From NCBI GenBank assembly GCA_018725275.1, contig QLUC01000002.1, positions 1-34,369 of the forward strand: a stretch of DNA of 34,369 bases, read 5' to 3'. The stretch's first letter is position 1. Every line of letters starts with the position of its first letter. Below the pieces are notes generated by a model. The model did not search any database, had not been told where the DNA came from, and saw only the letters and a program-made list of their open reading frames with translations. Shown here piece by piece: positions 1 through 8,059 of the stretch. Origin of the DNA: Bacillota bacterium. GTDB lineage: Bacteria; Bacillota; UBA994. Both the position numbers and the translations under genes were made by a program.

Positions 1-831
1 TCTATCCTAGCAGAAGCCAGGCTACTCACTACCCTTCCCAATTTCAAAGGCTACATTCACGACATCGGGGGCCCTACGGCGAATTTTCATGCCGCGGCCT
101 GCGAAAAACAACAAGACCTCGGGGCCTGCCAAGACAAAGAATGCCTTGCGCCCGAGCCATGCAAATTACTTCAGGCCGATCACAGTGAGTATTTAGGGCT
201 GCTGCGGGAAGTGCGTAGACTGCCTGGTGTGAAAAAAGTATTTGTGCGTTCAGGAGTGAGGTTTGACTACGTTGTCCTCGATGACGATGAAAGCTTTCTC
301 AAGGAGCTTTGTGAGCATCATACCTCAGGGCAGTTAAAAATCGCGCCAGAACACGTTTCCCCGCGCGTTCTCCGCCTCATGGGTAAGCCACCGCGGCGCG
401 TTTACGAAGAATTTGTTGCTCGTTTTACCAAATTTAATAAAGCACTAGCCAAGGAGCAGTACTTAGTGCCATACTTTATGTCAAGCCATCCTGGTAGCAC
501 CGTGGGAGATGCAGTGCTCCTTGCCGAGTACCTTCGCGACCATAATATTCGCCCCCAGCAGGTGCAAGACTTCATACCCACTCCGGGCTCTCTGTCTACC
601 TGCATGTACTATACAGGGATGCATCCTTTGACCGGTGAGAAAGTGCATGTCCCTTCTACCGCAGCAGAGAAAAAAATGCAACGAGCACTGCTACAGTATT
701 TCTTGCCGCAGAACCATGTCTTGGTGCGTCAAGCCTTGCGCAGTGTCAACAGGGGGGACCTGGTTGGTTACGGCCCAAAGTGCTTGGTCCCTCCGGAACA
801 AATTCGGTCGCCGAGAAACAGAAAAAGATGA
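1..831 (+). CDS. YgiQ-family radical SAM protein, C-terminal part (5' truncated by the window edge)
   Basis: The reading frame is open from base 1, so the gene begins upstream and only the last 276 codons are present. The translated start contains IHDIGGPTANF followed by a cysteine-rich insert (roughly positions 80-170 of the window), which I recognise as the YgiQ/UPF0313 family. The radical SAM CxxxCxxC cluster motif is expected upstream of the window and is not visible. Further family traits are QLKIAPEH, then PYFMSSHPG and QDFIPTPGS, and a C-terminal GPKCLVPP segment. The biochemical role of YgiQ proteins is not established. An internal ATG-like start at 211 is not the real start, because family-specific sequence continues upstream in frame. 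rimO follows after 21 bases, so the two are probably cotranscribed. Confidence 0.85.
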   Translation, partial: SILAEARLLTTLPNFKGYIHDIGGPTANFHAAACEKQQDLGACQDKECLAPEPCKLLQADHSEYLGLLREVRRLPGVKKVFVRSGVRFDYVVLDDDESFLKELCEHHTSGQLKIAPEHVSPRVLRLMGKPPRRVYEEFVARFTKFNKALAKEQYLVPYFMSSHPGSTVGDAVLLAEYLRDHNIRPQQVQDFIPTPGSLSTCMYYTGMHPLTGEKVHVPSTAAEKKMQRALLQYFLPQNHVLVRQALRSVNRGDLVGYGPKCLVPPEQIRSPRNRKR

Positions 832-852
832 TTTAGTTACGGGAGGACAAAG

Positions 853-2181
853 ATGCACATCGGGATAGTTACTTTAGGATGCACCAAGAACCAAGTGGAC
901 AGCGAACTGATGCAGGGATTGCTGAAGGCAGAAGGCAATAAAATCGTCCCCGACCTAGAGGAAGCGGACATTGTGCTTGTCAATACCTGTGGATTTATTC
1001 AAGCAGCCAAAGAGGAGTCCATTGCGGCTATATTATCCGCAGCCCAATATAAGAGCGGTCGTTGCCAAAAGCTTTTAGTGGCAGGATGTTTATCGCAGCG
1101 GTATGCAGAGCAATTGATGACGGATATTCCGGAAATCGACGGCATGGTTGGTACGGGGAGTTTTACCTCCATCTGTTCGGTTCTGCAACAGGTGATGCTC
1201 GGAGAAAGGGTCCTCGCGGTAGGCGAAGCCAGTTATGACTACGAAGAATTTATTGAAAGGGACAGTTCTGTCAGTTATTCTACTTATATAAAAATAGCTG
1301 AAGGCTGTAGCAACTGGTGTTCTTACTGTGCCATTCCCCTGGTCAGGGGAGAATATCGCAGCCGTACTATCGAAAGTATTTTGCGCGAGAGCAGACATTT
1401 AGCAGATAAAGGAGCTAGAGAAATAAACCTAATCGCCCAAGACACCACCCGCTATGGCCTAGACCTCTATGGCCGGCCTCGTTTAGTAGACTTGCTAGAG
1501 AAACTCCAGACAATCGCAGGTATTGAATGGATCCGCTTATTGTACTGTTATCCGGACTTTATTACACAGGAATTAATCGAGGCACTGGCTTCGTTCTCTA
1601 AGGTCTGCCAGTACATGGACCTGCCATTGCAGCATATCAGTCCGCGGATACTTAAAGCCATGAACCGCCGTGGCACTAAAGACGAGATTATTTCCTTGCT
1701 GGTGAGACTGAGGGAACGCATGCCTAGAATTACCCTACGCACTACTTTCATTGTTGGTTTTCCGGGTGAGACCGATGAGGAATTTCGTGAGTTAGCGGAT
1801 TTTATCAAAGAAGTGGAATTTGACCACGTGGGCGTTTTTAAATACTCGCGCGAGGAGGACACTGCTGCTGATTCCCTCCCTGACCAGGTCAGCGAAAAAG
1901 TCAAGGAGGTAAGGTTCCGCGAACTGATGACAATTCAGCAACAAATCAGCAGGAAGAAGAATCAGAAGGCCATCGGCTCGGTTGTGCAGGTACTAGTGGA
2001 AGGACCTTGGATTGAAGGCGACGGCATTGTGGGCAGGGCCAGGAAAGACGCCCCCGAAGTAGATGGGAAAGTCTACGTCACCGGGGCGCAAGTAGCCATA
2101 GGTCAGTTGGTAAAAGTCTTAGTGCAGGAAGCTTCCGAATACGATTTATTTGGGGTGTTAGCCAGTGAATTTAGCCAATAA
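853..2181 (+). CDS. rimO: Ribosomal protein S12 methylthiotransferase RimO
   Basis: This 442-residue protein is a radical SAM methylthiotransferase that modifies an aspartate of ribosomal protein S12. The N-terminal UPF0004 domain supplies cysteines C10 (TLGCTKNQVDSE), C46 (NTCGF) and C79 (AGCLSQRY) for the auxiliary cluster. The radical SAM motif is C152, C156 and C159 (GCSNWCSYCAIP). A C-terminal TRAM domain covers about the last 65 residues. TLGCTKNQVDSE and CAIPLVRG separate RimO from MiaB, whose own gene lies at 25884. The start is an ATG preceded by GGGAGGA at a normal distance. The end overlaps pgsA by 17 bases, implying translational coupling. Length is normal for the family. Confidence 0.95.
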   Translation: MHIGIVTLGCTKNQVDSELMQGLLKAEGNKIVPDLEEADIVLVNTCGFIQAAKEESIAAILSAAQYKSGRCQKLLVAGCLSQRYAEQLMTDIPEIDGMVGTGSFTSICSVLQQVMLGERVLAVGEASYDYEEFIERDSSVSYSTYIKIAEGCSNWCSYCAIPLVRGEYRSRTIESILRESRHLADKGAREINLIAQDTTRYGLDLYGRPRLVDLLEKLQTIAGIEWIRLLYCYPDFITQELIEALASFSKVCQYMDLPLQHISPRILKAMNRRGTKDEIISLLVRLRERMPRITLRTTFIVGFPGETDEEFRELADFIKEVEFDHVGVFKYSREEDTAADSLPDQVSEKVKEVRFRELMTIQQQISRKKNQKAIGSVVQVLVEGPWIEGDGIVGRARKDAPEVDGKVYVTGAQVAIGQLVKVLVQEASEYDLFGVLASEFSQ

Positions 2182-2701
2182 AATAACACTTAGTAGAATT
2201 TTTCTTTTACCGGTATTCCTCTTTTTTATTTCGCAACAACCGCGGTTCGGTTCTTTCATCGCTGTTCTGGTTTTTGTAGTAGCAGCTGCCACTGACGGCT
2301 TGGATGGGTACATTGCGCGCAAGAAAAAACAGGTGACCAAGCTTGGCCAACTGCTCGACCCATTGGCCGATAAACTCCTCGTCATGTCAGCGCTAGTTTC
2401 CTTGGTGGAGCAAGCGGCCCTGCCGGCGTGGATTGCCATTATCATTCTGGCGCGGGAATTTGCCGTGACTGGTCTCCGCGGGGTAGCGGCTGCGGAAGGC
2501 AAAGTGATTGCTGCCAGCAAGTTCGCCAAGCTCAAGACTGTGACCCAGATCGTGGCTATCGTCGCAGTCATGCTGAATAACTATCCGTTTTCCCTCATCG
2601 GGTTTCCCTTTACAACGATAGCCTTGGCCATCGCCGTAATTTTTACCATTCTTTCTGCGCTTGAATATTTTCGTGATGCCGTTCCCTTGCTCGAATCATA
2701 G
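2165..2701 (+). CDS. pgsA: CDP-diacylglycerol--glycerol-3-phosphate 3-phosphatidyltransferase
   Basis: This 178-residue integral membrane enzyme makes phosphatidylglycerol phosphate from CDP-diacylglycerol and glycerol 3-phosphate. The CDP-alcohol phosphotransferase signature DGx2ARx8Gx3Dx3D is intact at about residues 43-65 (DGYIAR, then G, D and D of GQLLDPLAD). Hydrophobic segments lie near residues 8-24, 29-45, 76-100, 125-140 and 145-165. The start is a GTG inside the end of rimO. Coupled pgsA downstream of rimO and upstream of cinA-recA is a familiar Bacillota order. Its 3' end faces the convergent pirin gene with only 7 bases between the two, and no hairpin terminator is visible there. 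Confidence 0.93.
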   Translation: MNLANKITLSRIFLLPVFLFFISQQPRFGSFIAVLVFVVAAATDGLDGYIARKKKQVTKLGQLLDPLADKLLVMSALVSLVEQAALPAWIAIIILAREFAVTGLRGVAAAEGKVIAASKFAKLKTVTQIVAIVAVMLNNYPFSLIGFPFTTIALAIAVIFTILSALEYFRDAVPLLES

Positions 2702-2708
2702 CAGAGCC

Positions 2709-3428
2709 CTAGGACTGCGCCAGATCGAACAACAGCACTTCGGCTTCCTCTCCTCGCGCCAGGATATTGTGGGGGGAGGAGGTTTTGAGGGCATCTCCCG
2801 CTCTCAATAAATGGCCGTTGACCTCTATGTTCCCCTTTATTACATGCACATACGCCATGCGAGAGGGGTCGAGATCATAAACTATTCCCTCAGAACCGTG
2901 AACCGCGCCGAGATACAACATGGCGTCTTGACGGATGGTCACCAGAGGGGCGTGCTCATCGGCTGAGGCAATAAGGCCTAGACGGCCTCGAGCGAAGCCG
3001 GGCGGTAGCTTTTTTTGGGCATAGCTAGGGGCAACTCCGCGCACATTGGGTTCTATCCATATCTGCAGAAGGTGCGTGCTGACCGCTCCGTTGTTGAATT
3101 CACTGTGGCGCATGCCAGTGCCGGCGGTAATGCGCTGTACTTCATACGGCCCAATCGTCGAGGAATGCCCCATAGAATCTTCATGATGCAACTGACCGCT
3201 GAGGACAAGGGTGATTATCTCCATGTCGCGATGGGCGTGCATGCCAAAGCCGTGGCCAGGCTCCACATAGTCCTCATTGATGACGCGAAGAGCTCCGAAG
3301 CCCATGTGCAGGGCATCATAGTAATCGGCGAACGAAAAAGAATGAGAGGTCTTTAACCAACCGTGGTTCGCTTGCCCGCGGTCCTCACGCCTGCGAATTG
3401 TTTCAGCATAGCTAGCTTTTCTTGACAT
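2709..3428 (-). CDS. Pirin family protein (YhhW-like bicupin)
   Basis: A 239-residue pirin-type bicupin. The N-terminal cupin carries the expected metal ligands: the two histidines in GMHAHRDMEI and the later H and E in GTGMRHSEFN. The central segment GHSSTIGPYEVQRITAG is typical of the family. The C-terminal cupin includes a conserved SPHNILARG stretch near the end. Some relatives (E. coli YhhW, human pirin) have quercetin 2,3-dioxygenase activity, but the physiological substrate is unknown. The ATG is preceded by AGGAGGATC. The gene is a lone minus-strand cassette between pgsA and cinA, so it is probably regulated on its own from the 3429-3560 divergent region. Confidence 0.88.
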   Translation of the reverse strand: MSRKASYAETIRRREDRGQANHGWLKTSHSFSFADYYDALHMGFGALRVINEDYVEPGHGFGMHAHRDMEIITLVLSGQLHHEDSMGHSSTIGPYEVQRITAGTGMRHSEFNNGAVSTHLLQIWIEPNVRGVAPSYAQKKLPPGFARGRLGLIASADEHAPLVTIRQDAMLYLGAVHGSEGIVYDLDPSRMAYVHVIKGNIEVNGHLLRAGDALKTSSPHNILARGEEAEVLLFDLAQS

Positions 3429-3562
3429 CTTGATCCTCCTAAAGTGGTAATCGTCTACTACAACTCAAGTATACCATAATATGACTTTCTGCGCAGGACA
3501 TCAGAAACTCGGTGCTAAGTCGATCCGCGCATTTTGTTATAGTAAAGGAAGGGTGCTATGTG

Positions 3563-4804
3563 GTGAAGGCAGAAATAATTTCTGTGGGGACGGAGCTTTT
3601 GCTAGGTCAAATAGTCAACACCAATGCCCAATTTTTGGCGTTGCAGATGGCTGAACTGGGCATAGGTTTGTATTTTCAGACGGTGGTGGGCGACAACGAG
3701 ATGCGTTTGATGGAGGCTGTGCATCAGGCATTAGCGCGGGCTGATGTGCTTATCATCACCGGTGGGCTAGGGCCGACTGAAGACGACATCACAAGGGAAA
3801 CAGTGGCGAAAGCCTTCGCTAAGGATCTCGTCTACGTTCCGGAAATTGAAGCTGAATTACAACGTATTTTCTCCGGTAGGGAAATGCCCGCGAATAATCT
3901 TCGCCAAGCCTATCTACCCAGGGGAGCGGTGGTCCTGCCAAACCCACACGGCACGGCTCCGGGTCTGGCCTTGAAACACCATCTCGGTCAATTGATCTTT
4001 CTCCTGCCTGGTCCCCCCAGGGAAATGCAACCGATGTTTCGAAATTTCGTCATACCCTACCTACAAGAGCAGGGCATGTTGAACGGACGGGTTATTTCGC
4101 GGACGTTGCACTTTGTGGGCATTGGGGAGTCGAAAGTGGCCGAGGTCCTCAGTGATTTAATCTCCAACCAAAGTGTGCCCACTATCGCTCTATACAGTAA
4201 GTTAGGAGAGGTCGATGTGCGTCTGACAGCGCACACCACGGGCGTTGCGGCAGCTGACAGCTTGTTTTCTTCCGTGAGGGCCGCAATTTTGGCTAGACTA
4301 CAACCCTATTTCTATGGTGAGGATGAGTGCACCCTTGCTCGGGCGGTAGGAGAGGCTCTAGGCTCAAGGGGACATCTCTTGGCAGTTGCCGAGTCTTGTA
4401 CTGGCGGGATGATCGGGCACCTAATTACCAATGAATCGGGTTCTTCTGCATACTTTCTCGGCAGCCTGGTCTGTTATGCCAACGAGGTCAAAACTCAGTT
4501 ACTAGGAGTACAGGAAGCTACCCTCGAGCAGTTTGGGGCGGTATCGGAAGAGTGCGCCCGCGAAATGTTAAGGGGTGCCTTGCGGCTAAAGAATGCTACG
4601 GTTGGCCTAGCGGTCACCGGCATTGCCGGTCCACTAGGCGGCACAGCGGAAAAACCTGTGGGCACTGTCTGGTTGGCCGCCGGATGCCGTTCGGTCGTGA
4701 AGACTAAGCAGCTTAGCCTCACGGGTGATAGAGAAGCAATTAAGGAGCGCGCCGCACGGCTAGCCTTAGCGCTTCTACTCAACCTTTTGCGAGAAGGAAA
4801 GTAG
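3563..4804 (+). CDS. cinA: CinA family competence/damage-inducible protein with nicotinamide-nucleotide amidohydrolase domain
   Basis: About 413 residues. The N-terminal MoCF-like domain (roughly 1-170) begins KAEIISVGTELLLGQIVNTN and includes ITGGLGPTEDD. A middle domain follows. The C-terminal CinA domain (roughly 255-410) carries AVAESCTGGMIG and GIAGP, typical of PncC-type NMN deamidases. Known relatives hydrolyse ADP-ribose and/or deamidate NMN, a pyridine-nucleotide salvage role. The open frame extends up to 3512, but I choose GTG at 3563 (GTG at 3560 is possible) because AAGGAAGGG at 3545-3553 sits at the correct distance and family members start MKAEIISVG. The gene sits directly upstream of recA, as in many Bacillota, although recA has its own promoter here. 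Confidence 0.92.
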   Translation: MKAEIISVGTELLLGQIVNTNAQFLALQMAELGIGLYFQTVVGDNEMRLMEAVHQALARADVLIITGGLGPTEDDITRETVAKAFAKDLVYVPEIEAELQRIFSGREMPANNLRQAYLPRGAVVLPNPHGTAPGLALKHHLGQLIFLLPGPPREMQPMFRNFVIPYLQEQGMLNGRVISRTLHFVGIGESKVAEVLSDLISNQSVPTIALYSKLGEVDVRLTAHTTGVAAADSLFSSVRAAILARLQPYFYGEDECTLARAVGEALGSRGHLLAVAESCTGGMIGHLITNESGSSAYFLGSLVCYANEVKTQLLGVQEATLEQFGAVSEECAREMLRGALRLKNATVGLAVTGIAGPLGGTAEKPVGTVWLAAGCRSVVKTKQLSLTGDREAIKERAARLALALLLNLLREGK

Positions 4805-4833
4805 TTGCGAACAACTGTTCGTTAGTATATAAT
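4805..4833 (+). promoter_or_regulatory. Sigma-A type promoter of recA
   Basis: A -35 box TTGCGA at 4805-4810 and a perfect -10 box TATAAT at 4828-4833 are separated by 17 bases. The predicted transcription start near 4840 makes the ATG at 4841 effectively leaderless, which supports the ATG at 4865 as the recA start. The -35 box begins directly behind the cinA stop codon. Confidence 0.8.
4808..4821. promoter_or_regulatory. LexA (DinR) operator, SOS box of recA
   Basis: The sequence CGAACAACTGTTCG is a perfect match to the Bacillota LexA/DinR consensus CGAAC-N4-GTTCG. It overlaps the -35 box and the spacer of the recA promoter, so bound LexA would block RNA polymerase. This predicts damage-inducible expression of recA, with recX and possibly rny downstream. 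Confidence 0.9.
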
Positions 4834-4864
4834 CGTAGCAATGAGAGAGGCAGGGGGTTTAGTT

Positions 4865-5890
4865 ATGGAGAAGAAAAAGGCTCTAGAGATGGCACTGCAT
4901 CAGATAGAAAAGCAGTTTGGTAAAGGTTCCATTATGCGTCTAGGTGGCGAACAGCTGATGGCCCTAGAGGTCATATCTACTGGGGCGCTCTCGCTTGACA
5001 TCGCTCTTGGCATTGGTGGGGTTCCGCGAGGTCGGATTATCGAGGTGTTTGGTCCTGAGTCTAGCGGTAAGACAACCGTGGCCCTGCACATTATTGCCGA
5101 AGCCCAAAAGAATAAGGGCGTGGCTGCCTTTATAGATGCGGAGCACGCACTCGATGCTTCCTATGCTCGCAAACTTGGGGTCAACATAGAGGACCTGCTC
5201 GTTTCCCAGCCGGACACCGGTGAGCAAGCCTTGGAAATTGCCGAAGCATTAGTCCGTAGCGGGGCGCTTGATGTGGTGGTAATTGATTCTGTTGCCGCTC
5301 TCGTCCCGCGGGCTGAAATCGAAGGGGAAATGGGCGATGCCCACGTCGGTCTGCAGGCCCGCCTCATGTCCCAAGCCTTGCGCAAACTAGCCGGTGCGAT
5401 CAGTAAGTCGAAAACTACCGCTATCTTCATCAACCAGCTCCGCGAAAAGGTTGGTGTCATGTTTGGTAATCCTGAGACAACTCCAGGCGGCAGAGCACTG
5501 AAATTCTATGCCTCAGTGCGCCTTGAGGTCAGGCGCATTGAGTCCATTAAGTCCGGACAAGAAGTTGTCGGCAACCGCACCCGTGTCAAGGTGGTTAAGA
5601 ACAAGGTTGCTCCCCCCTTCCGTCAGGCGGACTTTGATATTATTTATGGGGAGGGCATTTCGCGGGAAGGAAGCATTCTCGATACGGGTGCTGATATCAA
5701 CGTGGTTGTTAAGAGTGGGGCCTGGTACTCCTTCGAGGAAGAACGTCTCGGACAGGGCAGAGAGAACGCCAAACAGTACTTACGAGAGCATCCCGAGGTT
5801 TCCACCAAAATTGAGGCTCGCATCCGTGAGAGTCTTAAACTAGGTCAAGTGCCACACAAGAGTGAGGGAGAAGTTTTTGAAGAGCAGTGA
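4865..5890 (+). CDS. recA: Recombinase RecA
   Basis: This 341-residue recombinase forms filaments on single-stranded DNA, drives strand exchange and stimulates LexA self-cleavage. Walker A is GPESSGKT at residues 63-70 and Walker B is LDVVVIDSVAAL. The DNA-binding loop regions EGEMGDAHVG and FGNPETTPGGRALKFY are intact, and the C-terminal domain is normal. An ATG at 4841 would extend the protein by 8 residues. I prefer 4865 because the AGGGGG at about 4852-4857 is well placed, the predicted mRNA start is near 4840, and relatives start at this point. recX overlaps the 3' end by 14 bases. Confidence 0.97.
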   Translation: MEKKKALEMALHQIEKQFGKGSIMRLGGEQLMALEVISTGALSLDIALGIGGVPRGRIIEVFGPESSGKTTVALHIIAEAQKNKGVAAFIDAEHALDASYARKLGVNIEDLLVSQPDTGEQALEIAEALVRSGALDVVVIDSVAALVPRAEIEGEMGDAHVGLQARLMSQALRKLAGAISKSKTTAIFINQLREKVGVMFGNPETTPGGRALKFYASVRLEVRRIESIKSGQEVVGNRTRVKVVKNKVAPPFRQADFDIIYGEGISREGSILDTGADINVVVKSGAWYSFEEERLGQGRENAKQYLREHPEVSTKIEARIRESLKLGQVPHKSEGEVFEEQ

Positions 5891-6338
5891 GGCCAAGGAA
5901 ATTGCGCTGCGCCTGTTAGCGCGGCGCGATTATACCCGAGCTGAGCTAAGCCAGAAACTGCGCGAGCGCAGTTTCTCCAGCGACCTTGTGGCTGAAATTT
6001 GCGATGCTTTGGTGGAGAATGGCTTTCTTGATGATCAGAGAGTAGCAACTAGACTGCTCGCTACTGCTCTGGAAACAGATGACATGGGCAGTGCTCGTCT
6101 CGCTCAATTGTTGCACAAGAGGAAGCTCAGCCGCTCTATGTTCGAAGAAACAATGGCAAGCTTCCATGCGCATGTTGATGAAGTGGAGCGAGCAACAGCG
6201 CTCGCCGAACGCTTCATTAATGCTGGCTTAAAGAGAGCTGCCATCGAGAGAAGGCTCTGGCAAAGAGGGATGCCTGCCCATGCCGTGCGAGCTGCCGTAG
6301 CCAATGTCAATCTTGACAAGGAAGTCGAAGAGGGCTAA
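5877..6338 (+). CDS. recX: Regulatory protein RecX
   Basis: About 153 residues of helical, charged sequence with the RecX three-helix repeats: ALRLLARRDYTRAELSQKL, then ENGFLDDQRVATRLL, and a C-terminal RRLWQRGMPAHAVRAAV. RecX modulates RecA filaments. The frame opens at GTG 5862, but GAGGGAG at 5864-5870 lies inside that extension and is spaced 6 bases from TTG 5877, so TTG 5877 is the better start. The gene overlaps the end of recA and is translated from the same LexA-controlled transcript. A long inverted repeat lies early in the gene at 5953-5976. Confidence 0.88.
   Translation: MKSSEAKEIALRLLARRDYTRAELSQKLRERSFSSDLVAEICDALVENGFLDDQRVATRLLATALETDDMGSARLAQLLHKRKLSRSMFEETMASFHAHVDEVERATALAERFINAGLKRAAIERRLWQRGMPAHAVRAAVANVNLDKEVEEG
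5953..5976 (+). other. Perfect inverted repeat (11-base arms) inside recX
   Basis: AGAAACTGCGC at 5953-5963 and GCGCAGTTTCT at 5966-5976 are exact reverse complements separated by two bases. In RNA this would fold into a strong hairpin about 75 bases into the recX frame. There is no U-tract behind it, so it is not an ordinary intrinsic terminator. Because recX overlaps recA, there is no intergenic space for the recA-recX attenuating hairpin known in other bacteria; this one may do that job. The function is inferred. Confidence 0.5.
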
Positions 6339-6414
6339 AATGTTCCCAGAGAGTAGAAATTCTCTTTGCTAGTTGTAATGGACCTTGATGAGTACCGCGT
6401 GGGATCCCCTATGC

Positions 6415-6441
6415 TGGCCGAGGGTTCTCGGCCATTTTTTT
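6415..6441 (+). terminator. Rho-independent terminator between recX and rny
   Basis: A stem of GGCCGAG (6416-6422) and CTCGGCC (6427-6433), extended by one T-A pair, closes a GGTT loop and is followed by seven T residues (6435-6441). It lies downstream of the recX stop and only about 20 bases before the rny ribosome binding site. It may therefore both end the recA-recX transcript and attenuate rny. Confidence 0.85.
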
Positions 6442-6473
6442 GTAGTAATTCTCAAAGAAAGGAGGAGAGGGAT

Positions 6474-8012
6474 ATCGAATATTTTCTATTGGTTCTGAGT
6501 TTGCTAGCATTACCTGCCGCGGCTTTCGGCGGCTATCTATACCGAAAAAGAGTCAGTGAGAAAGTCATTGGTGAGGCGGAGATTGTTGCCACACAGAGAC
6601 TTGAAGAGGCTAAAAAACAAGCCGAAGCAAAGAAGCGAGAGTCCGTACTTGAGGCTAAAGATGAAGTGTATAAATTGCGCCAAGAATTCGAACGTGAAAT
6701 CAAGGAACGAAGGGCCGAGGTGCAACGCACTGAGCGTCGTCTCGTGCAAAAAGATGAAACTCTTGATAGAAAAATCGAACAACTCGAGCGCAAAGAAGAG
6801 GGCCTCACACGGAAAGATGCCGAAGCACAAAAGTTAAAGGAACGGGCGGAACAATTAGTCGACAAGCAGCAGGCTGAATTAGAGAAGGTGGCTGCCTTGT
6901 CCAATGAGGAAGCGCGTCATTTACTTTTAGCCAACGTGGAACGAGAAATTCGCCATGATACTTCGGTTATGATCCGCGAAATTGAACAAGAAGCACGCGA
7001 AGAGGCGGACAAGCGCGCCCGCGAGATCGTCACAGTAGCCATACAGCGCTGTGCAGCCGATCACACTGCGGAGACTACGGTGTCTGTTGTGTCCCTGCCT
7101 AATGATGAAATGAAGGGTCGCATTATCGGTCGTGAAGGCCGCAATATTCGTGCTTTAGAAACGCTGACTGGTATAGACTTGATCATTGACGACACACCTG
7201 AGGCGGTGATAATCTCAGGATTTGACCCGGTGCGCCGGGAAGTGGCACGTATTGCCCTAGAGCGTCTCATTGTCGACGGACGCATTCACCCAGCGCGCAT
7301 TGAAGAAATGGTAGAGAAGGCTCAGAAAGACGTTGAGCAGCGCATTCGCGAAGAAGGTGAAAAGGCTGTCTTTGACGTCGGCATTCACAATATGAACCCT
7401 GAGATCATCAAACTGCTTGGTAGATTGCGATATCGCACCAGCTATGGGCAGAACGTGCTCAAGCATTCTTTAGAAGTAGCTCACTTAGCTGGCGCTATGG
7501 CTGCGGAATTAGGTGTAGACATCCACCTGGCGAAACGCGCCGGACTGCTGCATGACTTGGGTAAGGCTATTGATCACGAAACGGAAGGACCCCATGTGTC
7601 CATCGGGGCCGATCTTGCCAAAAAATTTCGTGAAAATGCACAAGTGGTCAATGCTATCGCCTCGCACCACGGCGACATAGCAGCGACGTCGGTCGAGGCG
7701 GTTCTAGTGGCTGCTGCTGATGCAATCTCCGCGGCTCGGCCGGGGGCCCGTCGGGAGAGCCTCGAGAACTACATCAAACGACTACAAAAACTCGAGGAAA
7801 TCGGTTCGTCTTTTGAAGGCGTAGACAAGGTATACGCTATACAGGCTGGCCGTGAAATCAGGATTATTGTTAAACCAGATAAGATTGATGATCTGTCTGC
7901 GGTTAGGGTAGCGCGGGAGATTACAAAGCGCATCGAGAATGAGCTTGAGTATCCTGGCCAAATCCGTGTGACCGTCATTAGGGAAACAAGGGCAGTCGAA
8001 CTAGCAAAATAG
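6474..8012 (+). CDS. rny: Ribonuclease Y, apparent AUC start codon
   Basis: RNase Y is the membrane-anchored endoribonuclease that initiates mRNA decay in Bacillota. An N-terminal membrane helix (EYFLLVLSLLALPAAAF) is followed by a long charged coiled coil (roughly residues 30-195). Next come a KH domain around residue 216 (KGRIIGREGRNIRALE) and an HD domain with HD at residues 360-361 (GLLHDLGK). The frame extends upstream to 6366, but that part contains a terminator. GGAGGAG at 6461-6467 is 6 bases from an in-frame ATC at 6474, and the protein from there (512 residues) matches the family length and its typical MEY-type start. No ATG, GTG or TTG is well placed, the next being TTG 6489 at 21 bases. 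The product is certain; the start is inferred. Confidence 0.93.
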   Translation: MEYFLLVLSLLALPAAAFGGYLYRKRVSEKVIGEAEIVATQRLEEAKKQAEAKKRESVLEAKDEVYKLRQEFEREIKERRAEVQRTERRLVQKDETLDRKIEQLERKEEGLTRKDAEAQKLKERAEQLVDKQQAELEKVAALSNEEARHLLLANVEREIRHDTSVMIREIEQEAREEADKRAREIVTVAIQRCAADHTAETTVSVVSLPNDEMKGRIIGREGRNIRALETLTGIDLIIDDTPEAVIISGFDPVRREVARIALERLIVDGRIHPARIEEMVEKAQKDVEQRIREEGEKAVFDVGIHNMNPEIIKLLGRLRYRTSYGQNVLKHSLEVAHLAGAMAAELGVDIHLAKRAGLLHDLGKAIDHETEGPHVSIGADLAKKFRENAQVVNAIASHHGDIAATSVEAVLVAAADAISAARPGARRESLENYIKRLQKLEEIGSSFEGVDKVYAIQAGREIRIIVKPDKIDDLSAVRVAREITKRIENELEYPGQIRVTVIRETRAVELAK

Positions 8013-8016
8013 CAAT

Positions 8017-8045
8017 GTAAGAGCCGAGCTATGCTCGGCTCTTAC
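8017..8045. other. Perfect 13-bp hairpin between rny and ymdB
   Basis: GTAAGAGCCGAGC (8017-8029) and GCTCGGCTCTTAC (8033-8045) are exact complements around a TAT loop, directly after the rny stop. There is no T-run after it; the next bases lead into the ymdB ribosome binding site (AGGGGG near 8049). It resembles a terminator stem but is better described as an mRNA-stabilising or processing hairpin. It shares the GCCGAG/CTCGGC core with the terminator in front of rny. Confidence 0.7.
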
Positions 8046-8059
8046 TACAGGGGGCGCTT

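Noticed and set aside
4841..4864. Upstream ATG extending recA by eight residues
   Set aside because: It coincides with the predicted transcription start, has no ribosome binding site on the message, and relatives start at 4865.
6387..6441. T-box-like string (gagtaccgcgt) followed by a terminator upstream of rny
   Set aside because: The available leader is only about 75 bases, too short for T-box Stem I and specifier loop, and rny is not a typical T-box target. The match is limited to a few bases.
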